NCBI RefSeq assembly: GCF_020252395.1
Contig: NZ_JADCDB010000002.1
Location: 124,001-188,000 of the forward strand
Origin: Aestuariivirga sp.
GTDB taxonomy: Bacteria > Pseudomonadota > Alphaproteobacteria > Rhizobiales > Aestuariivirgaceae
DNA: 64,000 nt
Direction: 5' to 3'
Position 1 is the first letter of the stretch. The number at the start of each line of letters is the position of its first letter. The translations under genes were made by a program, and so were the position numbers. Under the pieces are notes generated by a model that saw only the letters and a list, made by a program, of their open reading frames with translations, did no database searches and was not told the origin of the DNA. Shown piece by piece: positions 54,823 through 62,988 of this stretch.

Positions 54823-54943
54823 GGCGCCTGCAAGGGCAGGGGAAAAGTCCGTCGGAGTTCTGCTCCTAAATATTTGATCTAATCATAGTATATGCCTCAT
54901 GGCGGGCCCGTGCTCGCCGCTGATTGACATTGTGAAAAATTTT

Positions 54944-55010
54944 AGAGCATGATCCGCAAAAGTGGAACCGCTTTTGCGATAAGATCATGCTCAAACTATT
55001 GATTTGGCGC
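54944..55010 (+). repeat. Two-hairpin dispersed repeat, truncated copy A3
   Basis: Carries the first hairpin of the A repeat (AGAGCATGATCCGCAAAAG ... AAGATCATGCTC) and the start of the spacer (TTTGGCGC), then departs from A1 and A2 at about 55010. The second hairpin is missing, so the copy is truncated, just downstream of ilvD. Confidence 0.8.
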
Positions 55011-55066
55011 CGGAGGCGGGCGCCTTCTTGCCCATGGCGTGCCGCAGTGGGACAAGGACCCGTAGC

Positions 55067-56791
55067 TTAGACATCCGCGTAGCACATGGTCTCCGCGCCG
55101 CCGCCGGGGTGGGTGACGGCGCCATTGACGGCGGGGCCGACCTGTTGGGCGTATTTCCAGATGGCGCCGGAATTATAGCCATGGGGATGCGGGGCCCATG
55201 ATTTGCGGCGTGCGGCGAATTCCGCCTCGCTGACGTTGCAGGAGAGGGTGCCTTCGACGGCATCGATGGTGATGATGTCACCGTCCTTGAGCAACCCGAT
55301 CGGGCCGCCGAGCTGCGCCTCGGGGCCGACATGGCCGATGCAGAAGCCGCGCGTGGCGCCGGAGAAACGTCCATCTGTGATGAGCGCCACCTTGTCGCCC
55401 ATGCCCTGGCCATAGAGCGCTGCGGTGGTGGACAGCATTTCGCGCATGCCGGGGCCGCCGCGCGGGCCCTCGTAGCGGATGACCAGCACCTCGCCTTCCT
55501 TGTACTGCTTCTTGGAGACGGCCTCGAAACAGGCTTCCTCGTTGTCGAAGCAGCGGGCGGGGCCGGAGAACTTGAGGTTCTTCATGCCCGCCACCTTCAC
55601 GATGGCGCCTTCGGGGGCGAGGTTGCCTTTGAGGCCCACGACGCCGCCCGTGGCGGTGAAGGGATTGTTGGCAGGGCGGATTACGTCCTGGTCCGGGTTC
55701 CACTTCACGCTCGCCATGTTCTCGGCCATGGTGCGGCCTGTGACCGTCAGGCAGTCGCCATGGAGGAAGCCGTGGTCGAGCAGCGTCTTCATGAGGAGCG
55801 GGATGCCGCCCACCTCGAAGAGGTCCTTCGCCACGTAGCGGCCGCCGGGCTTCAAGTCGGCGATATAGGGTGTGCGCTTGAATATCTCGGCGACGTCGAA
55901 AAGGTCGAACGTGATGCCAGCCTCATGCGCCATGGCGGGAAGATGGAGCGCGGCATTGGTGGAGCCGCCGGAGGCTGCGACGACGGTTGCGGCATTCTCC
56001 AGCGCCTTGCGGGTAACGATGTCGCGCGGGCGGATGTTCTTGGCGATCAGCTCCATCACCTTTTCACCCGCGGTGAAGCAGAAGGTGTCGCGGATCTCGT
56101 AGGGCGCGGGTGCGCCGCAGGAATAGGGCAATGCGAGGCCGATCGCCTCCGCCACGGTGGCCATGGTGTTCGCCGTGAACTGCGCGCCGCATGAGCCGGC
56201 GGAGGGGCAGGCCTTCTGCTCGAGTTCCAGAAGGTCCTCGTCCGACATGGCGCCGACGGAATGCTTGCCCACCGCCTCGAACACGTCCTGCACGGTGACG
56301 GGGCGGCCCTTGAAGGTGCCGGGCAGGATGGAGCCGCCATAGATGAAGACCGAGGGCACGTTGAGGCGAAGCATGGCCATCATCATGCCGGGCAGCGACT
56401 TGTCGCAGCCGGCGAGGCCGACGAGCGCATCATAGCAATGGCCGCGCATGGTGAGCTCGACCGAATCCGCGATCGCCTCGCGCGAAACGAGCGACGCCTT
56501 CATGCCCTGGTGGCCCATGGCGATGCCGTCCGTCACGGTGATGGTGCAGAACTCGCGCGGGGTACCGTGGGCGGCGGAAACGCCCTTCTTCACGGCTTGC
56601 GCCTGGCGCATCAGCGCGATGTTGCAGGGGGCGGCCTCGTTCCAGCAGGAGGCGACGCCGATGAAGGGCTGGGCGATCTGCTCCGGCGTCATGCCCATGG
56701 CGTAATAATAGGACCGGTGCGGCGCACGCGACGGTCCGACGGAGACGTGGCGGCTGGGCAGTTTGGATTTGTCGAAGGTGGGTTTGTCCAA
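55067..56791 (-). CDS. ilvD: Dihydroxy-acid dehydratase
   Basis: 574 residues from ATG 56791. It dehydrates 2,3-dihydroxy acids in valine, leucine and isoleucine synthesis. Fe-S cysteines lie in [26 protein letters not shown] and [16 protein letters not shown], with [14 protein letters not shown] near the C terminus. Length is normal (about 560-615). The IS1595-type transposon is inserted 30 bp upstream of the start codon, so the native promoter may be displaced. Confidence 0.96.
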   Translation of the reverse strand: MDKPTFDKSKLPSRHVSVGPSRAPHRSYYYAMGMTPEQIAQPFIGVASCWNEAAPCNIALMRQAQAVKKGVSAAHGTPREFCTITVTDGIAMGHQGMKASLVSREAIADSVELTMRGHCYDALVGLAGCDKSLPGMMMAMLRLNVPSVFIYGGSILPGTFKGRPVTVQDVFEAVGKHSVGAMSDEDLLELEQKACPSAGSCGAQFTANTMATVAEAIGLALPYSCGAPAPYEIRDTFCFTAGEKVMELIAKNIRPRDIVTRKALENAATVVAASGGSTNAALHLPAMAHEAGITFDLFDVAEIFKRTPYIADLKPGGRYVAKDLFEVGGIPLLMKTLLDHGFLHGDCLTVTGRTMAENMASVKWNPDQDVIRPANNPFTATGGVVGLKGNLAPEGAIVKVAGMKNLKFSGPARCFDNEEACFEAVSKKQYKEGEVLVIRYEGPRGGPGMREMLSTTAALYGQGMGDKVALITDGRFSGATRGFCIGHVGPEAQLGGPIGLLKDGDIITIDAVEGTLSCNVSEAEFAARRKSWAPHPHGYNSGAIWKYAQQVGPAVNGAVTHPGGGAETMCYADV

Positions 56792-56852
56792 AGGTCGTTC
56801 CTCCCGTAAGCCGCACGATCATAAGGCAAGGGGATTATCCCCTTGACGCAAG

Positions 56853-57473
56853 TTACACGAAAGACTGTTGAAGCGAAAGAATTGGCTTGATCCGGCGCAG
56901 CATGACCGCTGCCCTTACGTCGGCGTTTCCAGCCATTCCGTCTGTGTAATCTTCAAGTCTCAATAGAGACAGCGACTTGCTTTCTGGGTCCAACTCATCA
57001 CTGTCGGATTTCCCGTCATCAAACGTAAGGAACTCCAAATCCTTTACGCCGACTACTTCCTTTACCCATATGGCCGACGCAATATGAATGGCGTCTCCCA
57101 ATGTCATTTGCCGAGCCTTTTCGCCAGCCTGAGAATTTGGCCGACACCATTTCAAATCCCGCAGTCTGGCCACTCTCATCATTGTTGCAAAGTCTGGCGT
57201 AACAACGGTGGCAACAGAACGAATGTAAGCCCCAAGATCATCGACCGATTCAAACTTCCCAGGCACAAAATTTGATGGGCGCAACTCCGCCAGAAGCACT
57301 GAGCTAATCCATATATTGCGCTTCTTGCCAGGGCCGACAGACTCGCGGAGTATCTTGTCTATGTCTTGAGCTTCGTGGCCTGAATCATCGTTGGCGTGCC
57401 GCAAGAGGACGTTGGTATCAAAGAAATGATTTAGGCTTGTGGAAAGCTTAGTCGCCAAGGTCAAATCCACCAT
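56853..57473 (-). CDS. PIN-domain ribonuclease-like protein (transposon cargo)
   Basis: 206 residues. Catalytic-acid pattern of a VapC-like PIN nuclease: FFDTNVLLR (Asp near residue 19), LLAELRP (Glu), MTLGDAIHIASA (Asp) and FLTFDDGKSD (Asp). These are expected to hold a divalent metal and cut RNA. Its start overlaps the end of the upstream partner by 26 bp. It ends 1 bp inside the left inverted repeat, so the reading frame uses the transposon tip for its last codon. It is typical of toxin genes, but no short VapB-like antitoxin is beside it. Confidence 0.8.
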   Translation of the reverse strand: MVDLTLATKLSTSLNHFFDTNVLLRHANDDSGHEAQDIDKILRESVGPGKKRNIWISSVLLAELRPSNFVPGKFESVDDLGAYIRSVATVVTPDFATMMRVARLRDLKWCRPNSQAGEKARQMTLGDAIHIASAIWVKEVVGVKDLEFLTFDDGKSDSDELDPESKSLSLLRLEDYTDGMAGNADVRAAVMLRRIKPILSLQQSFV

Positions 57474-58266
57474 AACTCTTGCCCGTGAGTGAACCCCGAA
57501 TATCTCGGAACTCCGCGGCAGCGGTCACCGTCTCAATGTCTACGACTTCGATTCTCTCGGGTAGTTGGCTATCCCCAGTATAGATCGCCCGCCCCGTAAC
57601 CGAAACTCTCTTATTGCCGTGTTTGTTGATCGCGTCTTCGCCTTTAGATTTGTCGAACACGCATTCAATCTCGATGTTGCTACCATGCAGAACGAGGTGC
57701 CCGATCCATGCCGCTCCTCGGTAATCGATATTACCGAGCCGTCCGTCAAAAGCGCCATATGCGCTGCCAGCGAAGTATTCTGGATTGCTCTTGACTTCGC
57801 CTTTAGTTTCCATGAGGCGTCGGGTTTGTCCTGAGAAGAAGGTATCGAATGGAACCTCCTCACCGTCCCAGAATTGGACAGTGATGGCATATTTGCCATC
57901 GATCTTCTTCCCGATCTCAGCAATCTTCTTCTTCAGATTTGGGTGTTCATCGGCTGCTGCGAACTCGCTGCGATAAACCGACTGGGTCGCCCGCTTGAAT
58001 ATCTCGACAGGCGTAGGACCTGTAAAATGCTGCTGGCATTCAATTAGCCCAAACTCTCCCGATCCCACACGAAGATGAGAGACAAGAAACTCTGTTGCCT
58101 TCTTCTTCCCTCGAAGGTCTTTGTCAGCCGCTTTCAGAGCCGCCAGAACCGTGTTAAACATGTCTTTGAAGACGCTGGCGGAAACAGGCTCCCCATCGCT
58201 ATCCCTAATGGCGGAGGGATGGCGTATGACAATACGAACTTCCTCTGGTTTGATCGGGTTATCCAT
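57448..58266 (-). CDS. Unknown cargo protein paired with PIN gene
   Basis: 272 residues from ATG 58266. N-terminal half helical and charged (DPKLRGKK-type basic stretch about 45-60); the C-terminal half is beta-rich, with segments GAFDGRLGNIDYRGA, ECVFDKSKGEDAINKHG and VSVTGRAIYTGDSQLPERIEV that look like an OB-like or SH3-like barrel. I recall similar C-terminal patterns in proteins encoded beside PIN genes. Overlaps the PIN gene by 26 bp. AT content is above that of the host (29 of 60 bases G or C at 57001-57060). It may be the antitoxin or a nucleic-acid-binding partner. Confidence 0.6.
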   Translation of the reverse strand: MDNPIKPEEVRIVIRHPSAIRDSDGEPVSASVFKDMFNTVLAALKAADKDLRGKKKATEFLVSHLRVGSGEFGLIECQQHFTGPTPVEIFKRATQSVYRSEFAAADEHPNLKKKIAEIGKKIDGKYAITVQFWDGEEVPFDTFFSGQTRRLMETKGEVKSNPEYFAGSAYGAFDGRLGNIDYRGAAWIGHLVLHGSNIEIECVFDKSKGEDAINKHGNKRVSVTGRAIYTGDSQLPERIEVVDIETVTAAAEFRDIRGSLTGKSYGGFDLGD

Positions 58267-58325
58267 TGGGCAACTCTTTCGAAGACTTTAACATGTATCC
58301 CGTAGCCGTAAAGAGAGGGTTATTG

Positions 58326-58529
58326 ATGACGGATTTGACCCTAAAAAGGGCAAGAGAACTGGGAAGATTGGGCGATTTCGCGTCTGAAGCGGAAGCATCT
58401 GGAATTGGACCAATCCATGCCGAAGCGTTCAACGTGGTGGTAAAGCGCGCGGTCACAGCGCCGCAATTACCAGATCAAACATCAGGTTCCCGCGCTCCCG
58501 GTGGTTCGACCGGAAAGAAAACTCGTTGA
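58326..58529 (+). CDS. Small basic protein inside transposon
   Basis: 67 residues from ATG 58326, convergent with and overlapping the transposase 3' end. The first 45 residues look like a real helical protein (RARELGRLGDFASEAEASG); the last 20 are basic and low-complexity, as often seen where coding overlaps the other strand. Comparable small frames occur in other IS1595 elements by my recollection. No function proposed. Confidence 0.35.
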   Translation: MTDLTLKRARELGRLGDFASEAEASGIGPIHAEAFNVVVKRAVTAPQLPDQTSGSRAPGGSTGKKTR

Positions 58530-59346
58530 GGTAGCGCTGCATATGCTTGGATGACACATGGATATGTGTTGACCGCACCGACGCCTTAAACAGTTTCCAG
58601 AAGCTCTCTACGGAATTGACGTGATGGGTGATGCCGGTACGCTCATCGTGGAACGCATACTCTTTCTGCCCATGCTTCACGGTTCCATGCGTGAAGCCTT
58701 CATCGGTGAGTAAGCCATAGCTCATCAGTTCATCGGTTGAGACGATAGAGCCGGGTTCAACATTGGCGGTGACAGCGGCGCGAAGCGTGGGCTTGCGAAC
58801 GTCGGGGATCACCTCAGTCTGCATCCGGCCACCACGTTCCTTCATACCCATGACAATGGTTTTGCCAGCAGCGCCACGGCCACGTTTGCCCTTGCGAGCG
58901 CCGCCCACGTAAGCCTCATCCGCTTCCACATGACCCTTGAGCATCTGGAAGCCATCCGCCTTCGCCATCAGGTCGCGGATTTGCTGGCCGATGCGCCAAG
59001 CGGTTTTGTAGGTCACGCCAAGGGTGCGCTGGAGTTCTTTGCCGCTCACGCCGTGGCGCGTGGCAATGAACAGGTAAATGGCATAGTACCAAGTCTGGAG
59101 CGGTGTGCGGCTGTCTTGAAAGATCGTTCCGGCTTGCGGATAAACGTGGTGGCCGCAATCGGCACCAGCGAACGCCTTGCGGCCTGCAATCCGATGGAAA
59201 GTCGTCTCGACGCCGCAAGATGGGCAGAAGCCCTTGAGCCCGTAGCGCTGTTCCATCAGATGCTCAAGGCAAGCATCGTCATCCGGGAAGCGCTTGAAGA
59301 AGTCGCGGACGGAGAAGTCAGGCTTGGATGAAGGGCTCTTGCTCAT
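58453..59346 (-). CDS. IS1595-family transposase
   Basis: 297 residues. N-terminal zinc ribbon CPSCGVETTFHRIAG...CGHH, then a helix-turn-helix region (YKTAWRIGQQIRDLM), then an ISXO2-type catalytic core: first Asp in HVEADEAYVGGARKG, second Asp in SIVSTDELMSYG, and the Asn/Glu/Lys part in HVNSVESFWKLFKAS. The basic linker KGKRGRGAAGK is typical. It starts 26 bp inside the right inverted repeat. With intact ends and duplication it is likely active or recently so. Confidence 0.9.
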   Translation of the reverse strand: MSKSPSSKPDFSVRDFFKRFPDDDACLEHLMEQRYGLKGFCPSCGVETTFHRIAGRKAFAGADCGHHVYPQAGTIFQDSRTPLQTWYYAIYLFIATRHGVSGKELQRTLGVTYKTAWRIGQQIRDLMAKADGFQMLKGHVEADEAYVGGARKGKRGRGAAGKTIVMGMKERGGRMQTEVIPDVRKPTLRAAVTANVEPGSIVSTDELMSYGLLTDEGFTHGTVKHGQKEYAFHDERTGITHHVNSVESFWKLFKASVRSTHIHVSSKHMQRYLNEFSFRSNHRERGNLMFDLVIAAL

Positions 59347-59403
59347 GCCCTTCTATATCCCACATCATCGTACTTGCGTCAAGGGGATAATCCCCTAAGG
59401 CAA

Positions 59404-59659
59404 AGATCGGCAGCGGCAAGATGGGCGAGGGTGCGGGGGCATTCACACGGATGCCCGGTAAGAGCCGCTTCATTTACCGTCTTGTTCTCGATCGCGTCCA
59501 AGGCCTCCGCGAGGCGGATGACCGCGTTGGGGGCGATCCGGCCCATGCGGGCCGCCTGCTTCAGCGCGCCCGCCAGACAGGCGACCCAGGCGGGGGCCAG
59601 TTGCCCGCGATTTCAGCGCCGCCGGAGTGGTAATTTGGGTGGAGCAGAAGGATGCGCAT
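59404..59659 (-). pseudogene. Relic of bacteriochlorophyll genes bchE and probably bchJ
   Basis: Reading leftward from ATG 59659: [20 protein letters not shown] and then WPP, the near-invariant N terminus of BchE, the anaerobic Mg-protoporphyrin cyclase. One G is missing at about 59600 (CCCCCG-CCTGGG), and after it the shifted frame continues [13 protein letters not shown]. At about codon 43 it then joins GRIAPNAVIRLAEAL, like the start of BchJ. bchE and bchJ are neighbours in that order in purple bacteria, so a deletion between their 5' ends fits. The rest of both genes is gone; the remainder to the transposon boundary is not identified. Confidence 0.65.
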
Positions 59660-59779
59660 GGCCGGTCTCCCCGTATCAGATCTCCGAGAGGCCATACGTC
59701 AGAGCACGCTGACACTTCGACCCGGGTCAAACTTCGGCATGTCACCCTCCCGCTGAAGGAGCGGGAGAGGACGTGAAGA
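59660..59779. other. Short non-coding stretch after bch relic
   Basis: 120 bp with a hairpin CCCTCCCGCT/AGCGGGAGAGG around GAAGG (59745-59768), similar in its stem to the B repeats. It faces the end of the coiled-coil gene and may act as its terminator. Confidence 0.4.
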
Positions 59780-60565
59780 TCACGATGCCTGGCCGAGGTT
59801 TTTCTTGAGCTCGCGGATGCGGTTCGAGAGGGTGATGACGTTGGCGTCCGCCTCGGATTCCGCGATGTTCGCTTCCGCCAGGCGCTGCCGCCACTCGGCA
59901 TCGAGCCTTTCGAGATCGCGCGTCAGGTCCTCCGTCTGGCGTTCGGCTTCGGCCATCCTGTGGGCCAGTTCCAGGTCGTCCGCCGCGATGGGCTGGGGGG
60001 CGTCGAAAACGAAATCCCCAGGCGGCTGCGCTTTAGCGACTTCCGTGAGCCGGCCGATGCGCTGGCGCAGACGGGTTTCGGCATCGGCTACACGCGGCGC
60101 GGCGTGATGTGGCGTTCGGGCGCGGACGGCACGGGCCAGCTCCTCGTCCTTTGCGGCGAGGTCGCGGCGCAGCGCCTCTTCCTGGGCGCGGGCCTCGGTC
60201 AGGGCGCGTTCCAGCTCATGCATGCGGGCGGCGAGGCGGCGGGTCTCTATGCCGCGGTTCTGTTCCAGCGATTCGAGATGGTGAAGGCGATTGCGATGGC
60301 GGCTGACCTCGGCCATCTGCTCGGCCAACTGCAGCTTGGCGGTTTCGAGGCGGGCGCCCAGCCGCTGCGAGAGCATGGCATATTCGGCGCGCAGCCGGTT
60401 ACGCTCGGTCTGCAGCCCGACGAGGGAGGAGGGGACCTGGCGCTGCATGCGCCTGGCGCCGGCCCTGACGGCCGCCGCCCACAGCCCGCGCGCCATGAAC
60501 AAGGCAATCAGCGTCGCCACCGAGAAGCCCAGCACGATCAGCAATATCGTCTCTGTCCGAGACAT
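59780..60565 (-). CDS. Membrane-anchored coiled-coil protein of unknown function
   Basis: 261 residues from ATG 60565 with GGAGG 5 bp upstream (the GTG at 60571 overlaps that site). A single membrane span at about 6-28 (TILLIVLGFSVATLIALFMA) is followed by long coiled coils at about 50-140 and 205-260, rich in Glu, Arg and Ala. Proteins of this type recur near cell-envelope genes in Hyphomicrobiales. No enzymatic motif. It is probably structural or a scaffold. Confidence 0.8.
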   Translation of the reverse strand: MSRTETILLIVLGFSVATLIALFMARGLWAAAVRAGARRMQRQVPSSLVGLQTERNRLRAEYAMLSQRLGARLETAKLQLAEQMAEVSRHRNRLHHLESLEQNRGIETRRLAARMHELERALTEARAQEEALRRDLAAKDEELARAVRARTPHHAAPRVADAETRLRQRIGRLTEVAKAQPPGDFVFDAPQPIAADDLELAHRMAEAERQTEDLTRDLERLDAEWRQRLAEANIAESEADANVITLSNRIRELKKNLGQAS

Positions 60566-60689
60566 CGCCACCTCCGGCAGTCACACTAAAGTAGCCAATC
60601 GCCGGGGCGAATGCCAGCCTGCGGCGAACCCGCGCGCTCTCACTCTGAAATCGTGACGGCAGCATGGCCCGGCGGCAAGCGCCGCTGCG

Positions 60690-61286
60690 TCAGAAGGGGT
60701 TCCAGGTGGGCCGCCCGGAGTACTTCAAATAGCCGACATTGGCGCCGAGCCTCGCGCCCACGCCGGTGCGGATGGGCGCCAGCACGATGTCGCCCTGCTG
60801 CTGGAAGTTGACCCCGAAGCCGCCGATGAAATAGGCCGAACCCTCGACGCCGCCGAAGCGGGTGTAAAGGTCCGAAGGGCTGTACGAGTTGTAGACCAGC
60901 ACCAGGCTGCGCGAACCGTTGCCGCCGAAATCGAAGCCGACCGACGGCCCCTGCCAGTAAATGCGCTGCTTCTCGCCCGTCTTGTAGTAGATGGTGCCCT
61001 CGCCATAACGCAGGCCGCCCACAAATGAGCCGGCCATTTCCTCGCCCACGATATAGGCGGTGGGCTGGCCCTGCTTGTCGAACACCGATTCCACCGCGCG
61101 GGCGAGACCGCGCGAGGCCTTGCCGAAGAACTGGTGGCCGGCGGTGACGATTTCATCGGGGGTGAAGGTTTCGCTTGAGGTCTGTTGTGCCTTGGAGACC
61201 GAGCCCGTGGTCTGGGCCGAGGCGGCAAGCGGGGCAGCGGCCATGAGGCTGAGCGCCAGCGAAATGATCAGGGACTTCTTCAGCAT
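60690..61286 (-). CDS. eipA: DUF1134 envelope integrity protein (EipA-like)
   Basis: 198 residues with a signal peptide (MLKKSLIISLALSLMAAAPLAASAQ). The DUF1134 core includes SRGLARAVESVFDKQGQPTAYIVGEE, SFVGGLRYGEG and VGFDFGGNGSRSLVLVYN. In Brucella abortus the homologue EipA is a periplasmic protein needed for envelope stress resistance, and its gene is controlled by CtrA. Here chpT and ctrA are 1-2 kb away and a CtrA-type half site precedes the gene. Confidence 0.88.
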   Translation of the reverse strand: MLKKSLIISLALSLMAAAPLAASAQTTGSVSKAQQTSSETFTPDEIVTAGHQFFGKASRGLARAVESVFDKQGQPTAYIVGEEMAGSFVGGLRYGEGTIYYKTGEKQRIYWQGPSVGFDFGGNGSRSLVLVYNSYSPSDLYTRFGGVEGSAYFIGGFGVNFQQQGDIVLAPIRTGVGARLGANVGYLKYSGRPTWNPF

Positions 61287-61368
61287 GGGATTCCTCGACG
61301 CAAATGACCGGGGTCATCTGCCACCCGCCCGTGGCGGAGCCGTGGCAGAACCCCTCTGGCCGGGAAGA

Positions 61369-61400
61369 TTAACAGCAGCGGCTTGCGCGTTGGTTAACGC
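61369..61400 (-). promoter_or_regulatory. CtrA-type half site upstream of eipA
   Basis: On the minus strand, TTAACCA (complement of 61392-61398) matches the CtrA half site TTAACCAT for seven bases, 106-112 bp upstream of the eipA start. A second weaker TTAA lies at 61369-61372. The spacing between the two is not the classic TTAA-N7-TTAAC. Supported by the known CtrA control of Brucella eipA; not proven here. Confidence 0.35.
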
Positions 61401-61424
61401 TTCCTCAAATTGCGGATGAGCTTC

Positions 61425-62204
61425 TTACGCGCTGGCGATGAAGCCCGGATTGTCATAGCCGCGCGCGCGCTTGCCATAGGTGAGCGCCGGGCCATCCACG
61501 GTGACCACCTTGCCGCCCGCCGCCAGCAGCACGGCGTGGCCCGCCGCCGTGTCCCACTCCATGGTGCGGCCGAAGCGCGGATAGAGGTCGGCCTCGGCGG
61601 CGGCCACCAGGCAGAACTTGAGCGAGGAGCCGGCCTGGCGCAGCGACTTTACCTTGACCGTTTTCAGCCAGTCCTCGGTGGCCTGGTCACGGTGGGAGCG
61701 GCTCGCCACGACCGTTGCGCCATCGGCCGGAAGTGCCCGCACGGCGAGCGGATGCCAGTGGCCCGCCGCCCCGTTCTCGACCTTGCCGTGCTCCGCCCCC
61801 ACACCCGCCTCGCCCCAGAAGATGCGCTTCAGGGCCGGGGCATAGACAACGCCCGCCACCGGCACGCCATTCTCCACCAGCGCGATGTTGACGGTGAACT
61901 CGCCGTTCCTGGAGATGAATTCCTTGGTGCCGTCCAGCGGATCGACGAGGAAGAACCTCGCCGCAACCTCCGGAATCCTGCCGGCGGACGCCGCTTCCTC
62001 GGAGATCACCGGGATGGAGCCGTCGATCCGCGGCAGGCCGGTGAGGATAATCTTTTCCGCCGCCTCGTCAGCCTCGGTCACCGGCGTCAGGTCGCCCTTT
62101 TCCCTGGCGGAGAAACCGGTGGCGTAAACAGCCATGATCCCTGACCCGGCGCGGATCGACAAATCGATCAGCTGCTGCATGAGGCGGGAGGGGAGGGCGG
62201 TCAT
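61425..62204 (-). CDS. cysQ: 3'(2'),5'-bisphosphate nucleotidase
   Basis: 259 residues from ATG 62204; the frame is open to 62306 and ATG 62243 is another candidate. Inositol monophosphatase fold with metal motifs VTEADEAAEK, FFLVDPLDGTKEFI and RTMEWDTAAGHAVL. CysQ hydrolyses PAP from sulfate assimilation and related pools. Divergent from chpT by 125 bp. Assignment to CysQ rather than another IMPase-family member rests on DPLDGTKEF. Confidence 0.9.
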   Translation of the reverse strand: MTALPSRLMQQLIDLSIRAGSGIMAVYATGFSAREKGDLTPVTEADEAAEKIILTGLPRIDGSIPVISEEAASAGRIPEVAARFFLVDPLDGTKEFISRNGEFTVNIALVENGVPVAGVVYAPALKRIFWGEAGVGAEHGKVENGAAGHWHPLAVRALPADGATVVASRSHRDQATEDWLKTVKVKSLRQAGSSLKFCLVAAAEADLYPRFGRTMEWDTAAGHAVLLAAGGKVVTVDGPALTYGKRARGYDNPGFIASA

Positions 62205-62329
62205 TCGGCAGGGGTGCTCCGGCGCGTCGTCCGGGCGCTTCATGATCGCGAAATGGCGGGCCGTCAATGCGGAAAAATTTAAGGTCAGGTGGTACAACAG
62301 ACTCACGAATCACTGCCCAGGAAACACCC

Positions 62330-62971
62330 ATGTCCGACCTTGCACCCGTGGACGCGAAACTCTCCGACCTCGATCTGGCGGCACTGCTGTGCAGCCGCGT
62401 CTGCCATGACGTGATCTCGCCCGTTGGCGCCATCGCCAACGGTCTCGAACTGATCGACGACCCGGAGATGGACGCGGAGACCAAGGGAACCGCACTTGAC
62501 ATGGTGCGGAGTTCCGCCAAGACGGCGTCCGCCAAGCTCAAGTTCTGCCGCATCGCCTTTGGCGCGGCGGGCTCTGCCGGGGCGGTGGTCGACATGGGCG
62601 AGGCGGGCGAGATCGCCAGGGCCTTCGTCGGTGACGAGAAAGTGAAGCTCGAATGGAACGCCCCGCGCGAGAACCGGCCGAAGCAGCAGGTGAAGCTGGT
62701 GCTGAACATGATGCTGATGGCGATGGCGGGAATCCCGCGCGGCGGGCTCGTCACTGTCACCGTCGAGGGTGACACCCTCACCGCGCGCGCCGCGGGCGAC
62801 CGCGCCAAGGTGCCGGAGCCGGTGGCCGGCGTGCTGGCCGGCACGGTGGAGATGACGGCGCTCGACGCCCGCTTGGTGCAGCCTTACTACGCCCAGCAGC
62901 TGGCGCGCTCGGCTGGCTTCACGCTCAGTATGGACATGGACGGCGCGGACGTCGTGGTGAAGGCGGCCTGA
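62330..62971 (+). CDS. chpT: Histidine phosphotransferase ChpT
   Basis: 213 residues from ATG 62330. ChpT passes phosphate from the hybrid kinase CckA to CtrA and CpdR. The phosphorylated His lies in LLCSRVCHDVISPVGAIANG, followed by LELIDD and a degenerate ATPase-like C-terminal domain (AMAGIPRGGLVTVTVEG). Length is normal (about 210-225). The SMR gene follows after 17 bp, and ctrA lies 0.5 kb downstream, convergent. Confidence 0.9.
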   Translation: MSDLAPVDAKLSDLDLAALLCSRVCHDVISPVGAIANGLELIDDPEMDAETKGTALDMVRSSAKTASAKLKFCRIAFGAAGSAGAVVDMGEAGEIARAFVGDEKVKLEWNAPRENRPKQQVKLVLNMMLMAMAGIPRGGLVTVTVEGDTLTARAAGDRAKVPEPVAGVLAGTVEMTALDARLVQPYYAQQLARSAGFTLSMDMDGADVVVKAA

Positions 62972-62988
62972 GGCCGCCCCCTACGCCG

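Larger units (their letters stand above)
56822..59403. mobile_element. IS1595-family transposon with PIN-type cargo and 8-bp target duplication
   Basis: Element 56830-59395 (2566 bp) is bounded by 24-bp inverted repeats, 56830-56853 and 59372-59395, identical at all 24 positions. They start GGGGATTATCCCC and end TTGACGCAAGT. Both ends are flanked by the exact direct repeat TAAGGCAA (56822-56829 and 59396-59403), the 8-bp duplication expected for IS1595. Contents from left: PIN-domain gene, overlapping unknown gene, a short plus-strand frame, transposase. The repeat's first 13 bp form a palindrome around one base. The element is intact-looking and recent. Confidence 0.9.
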
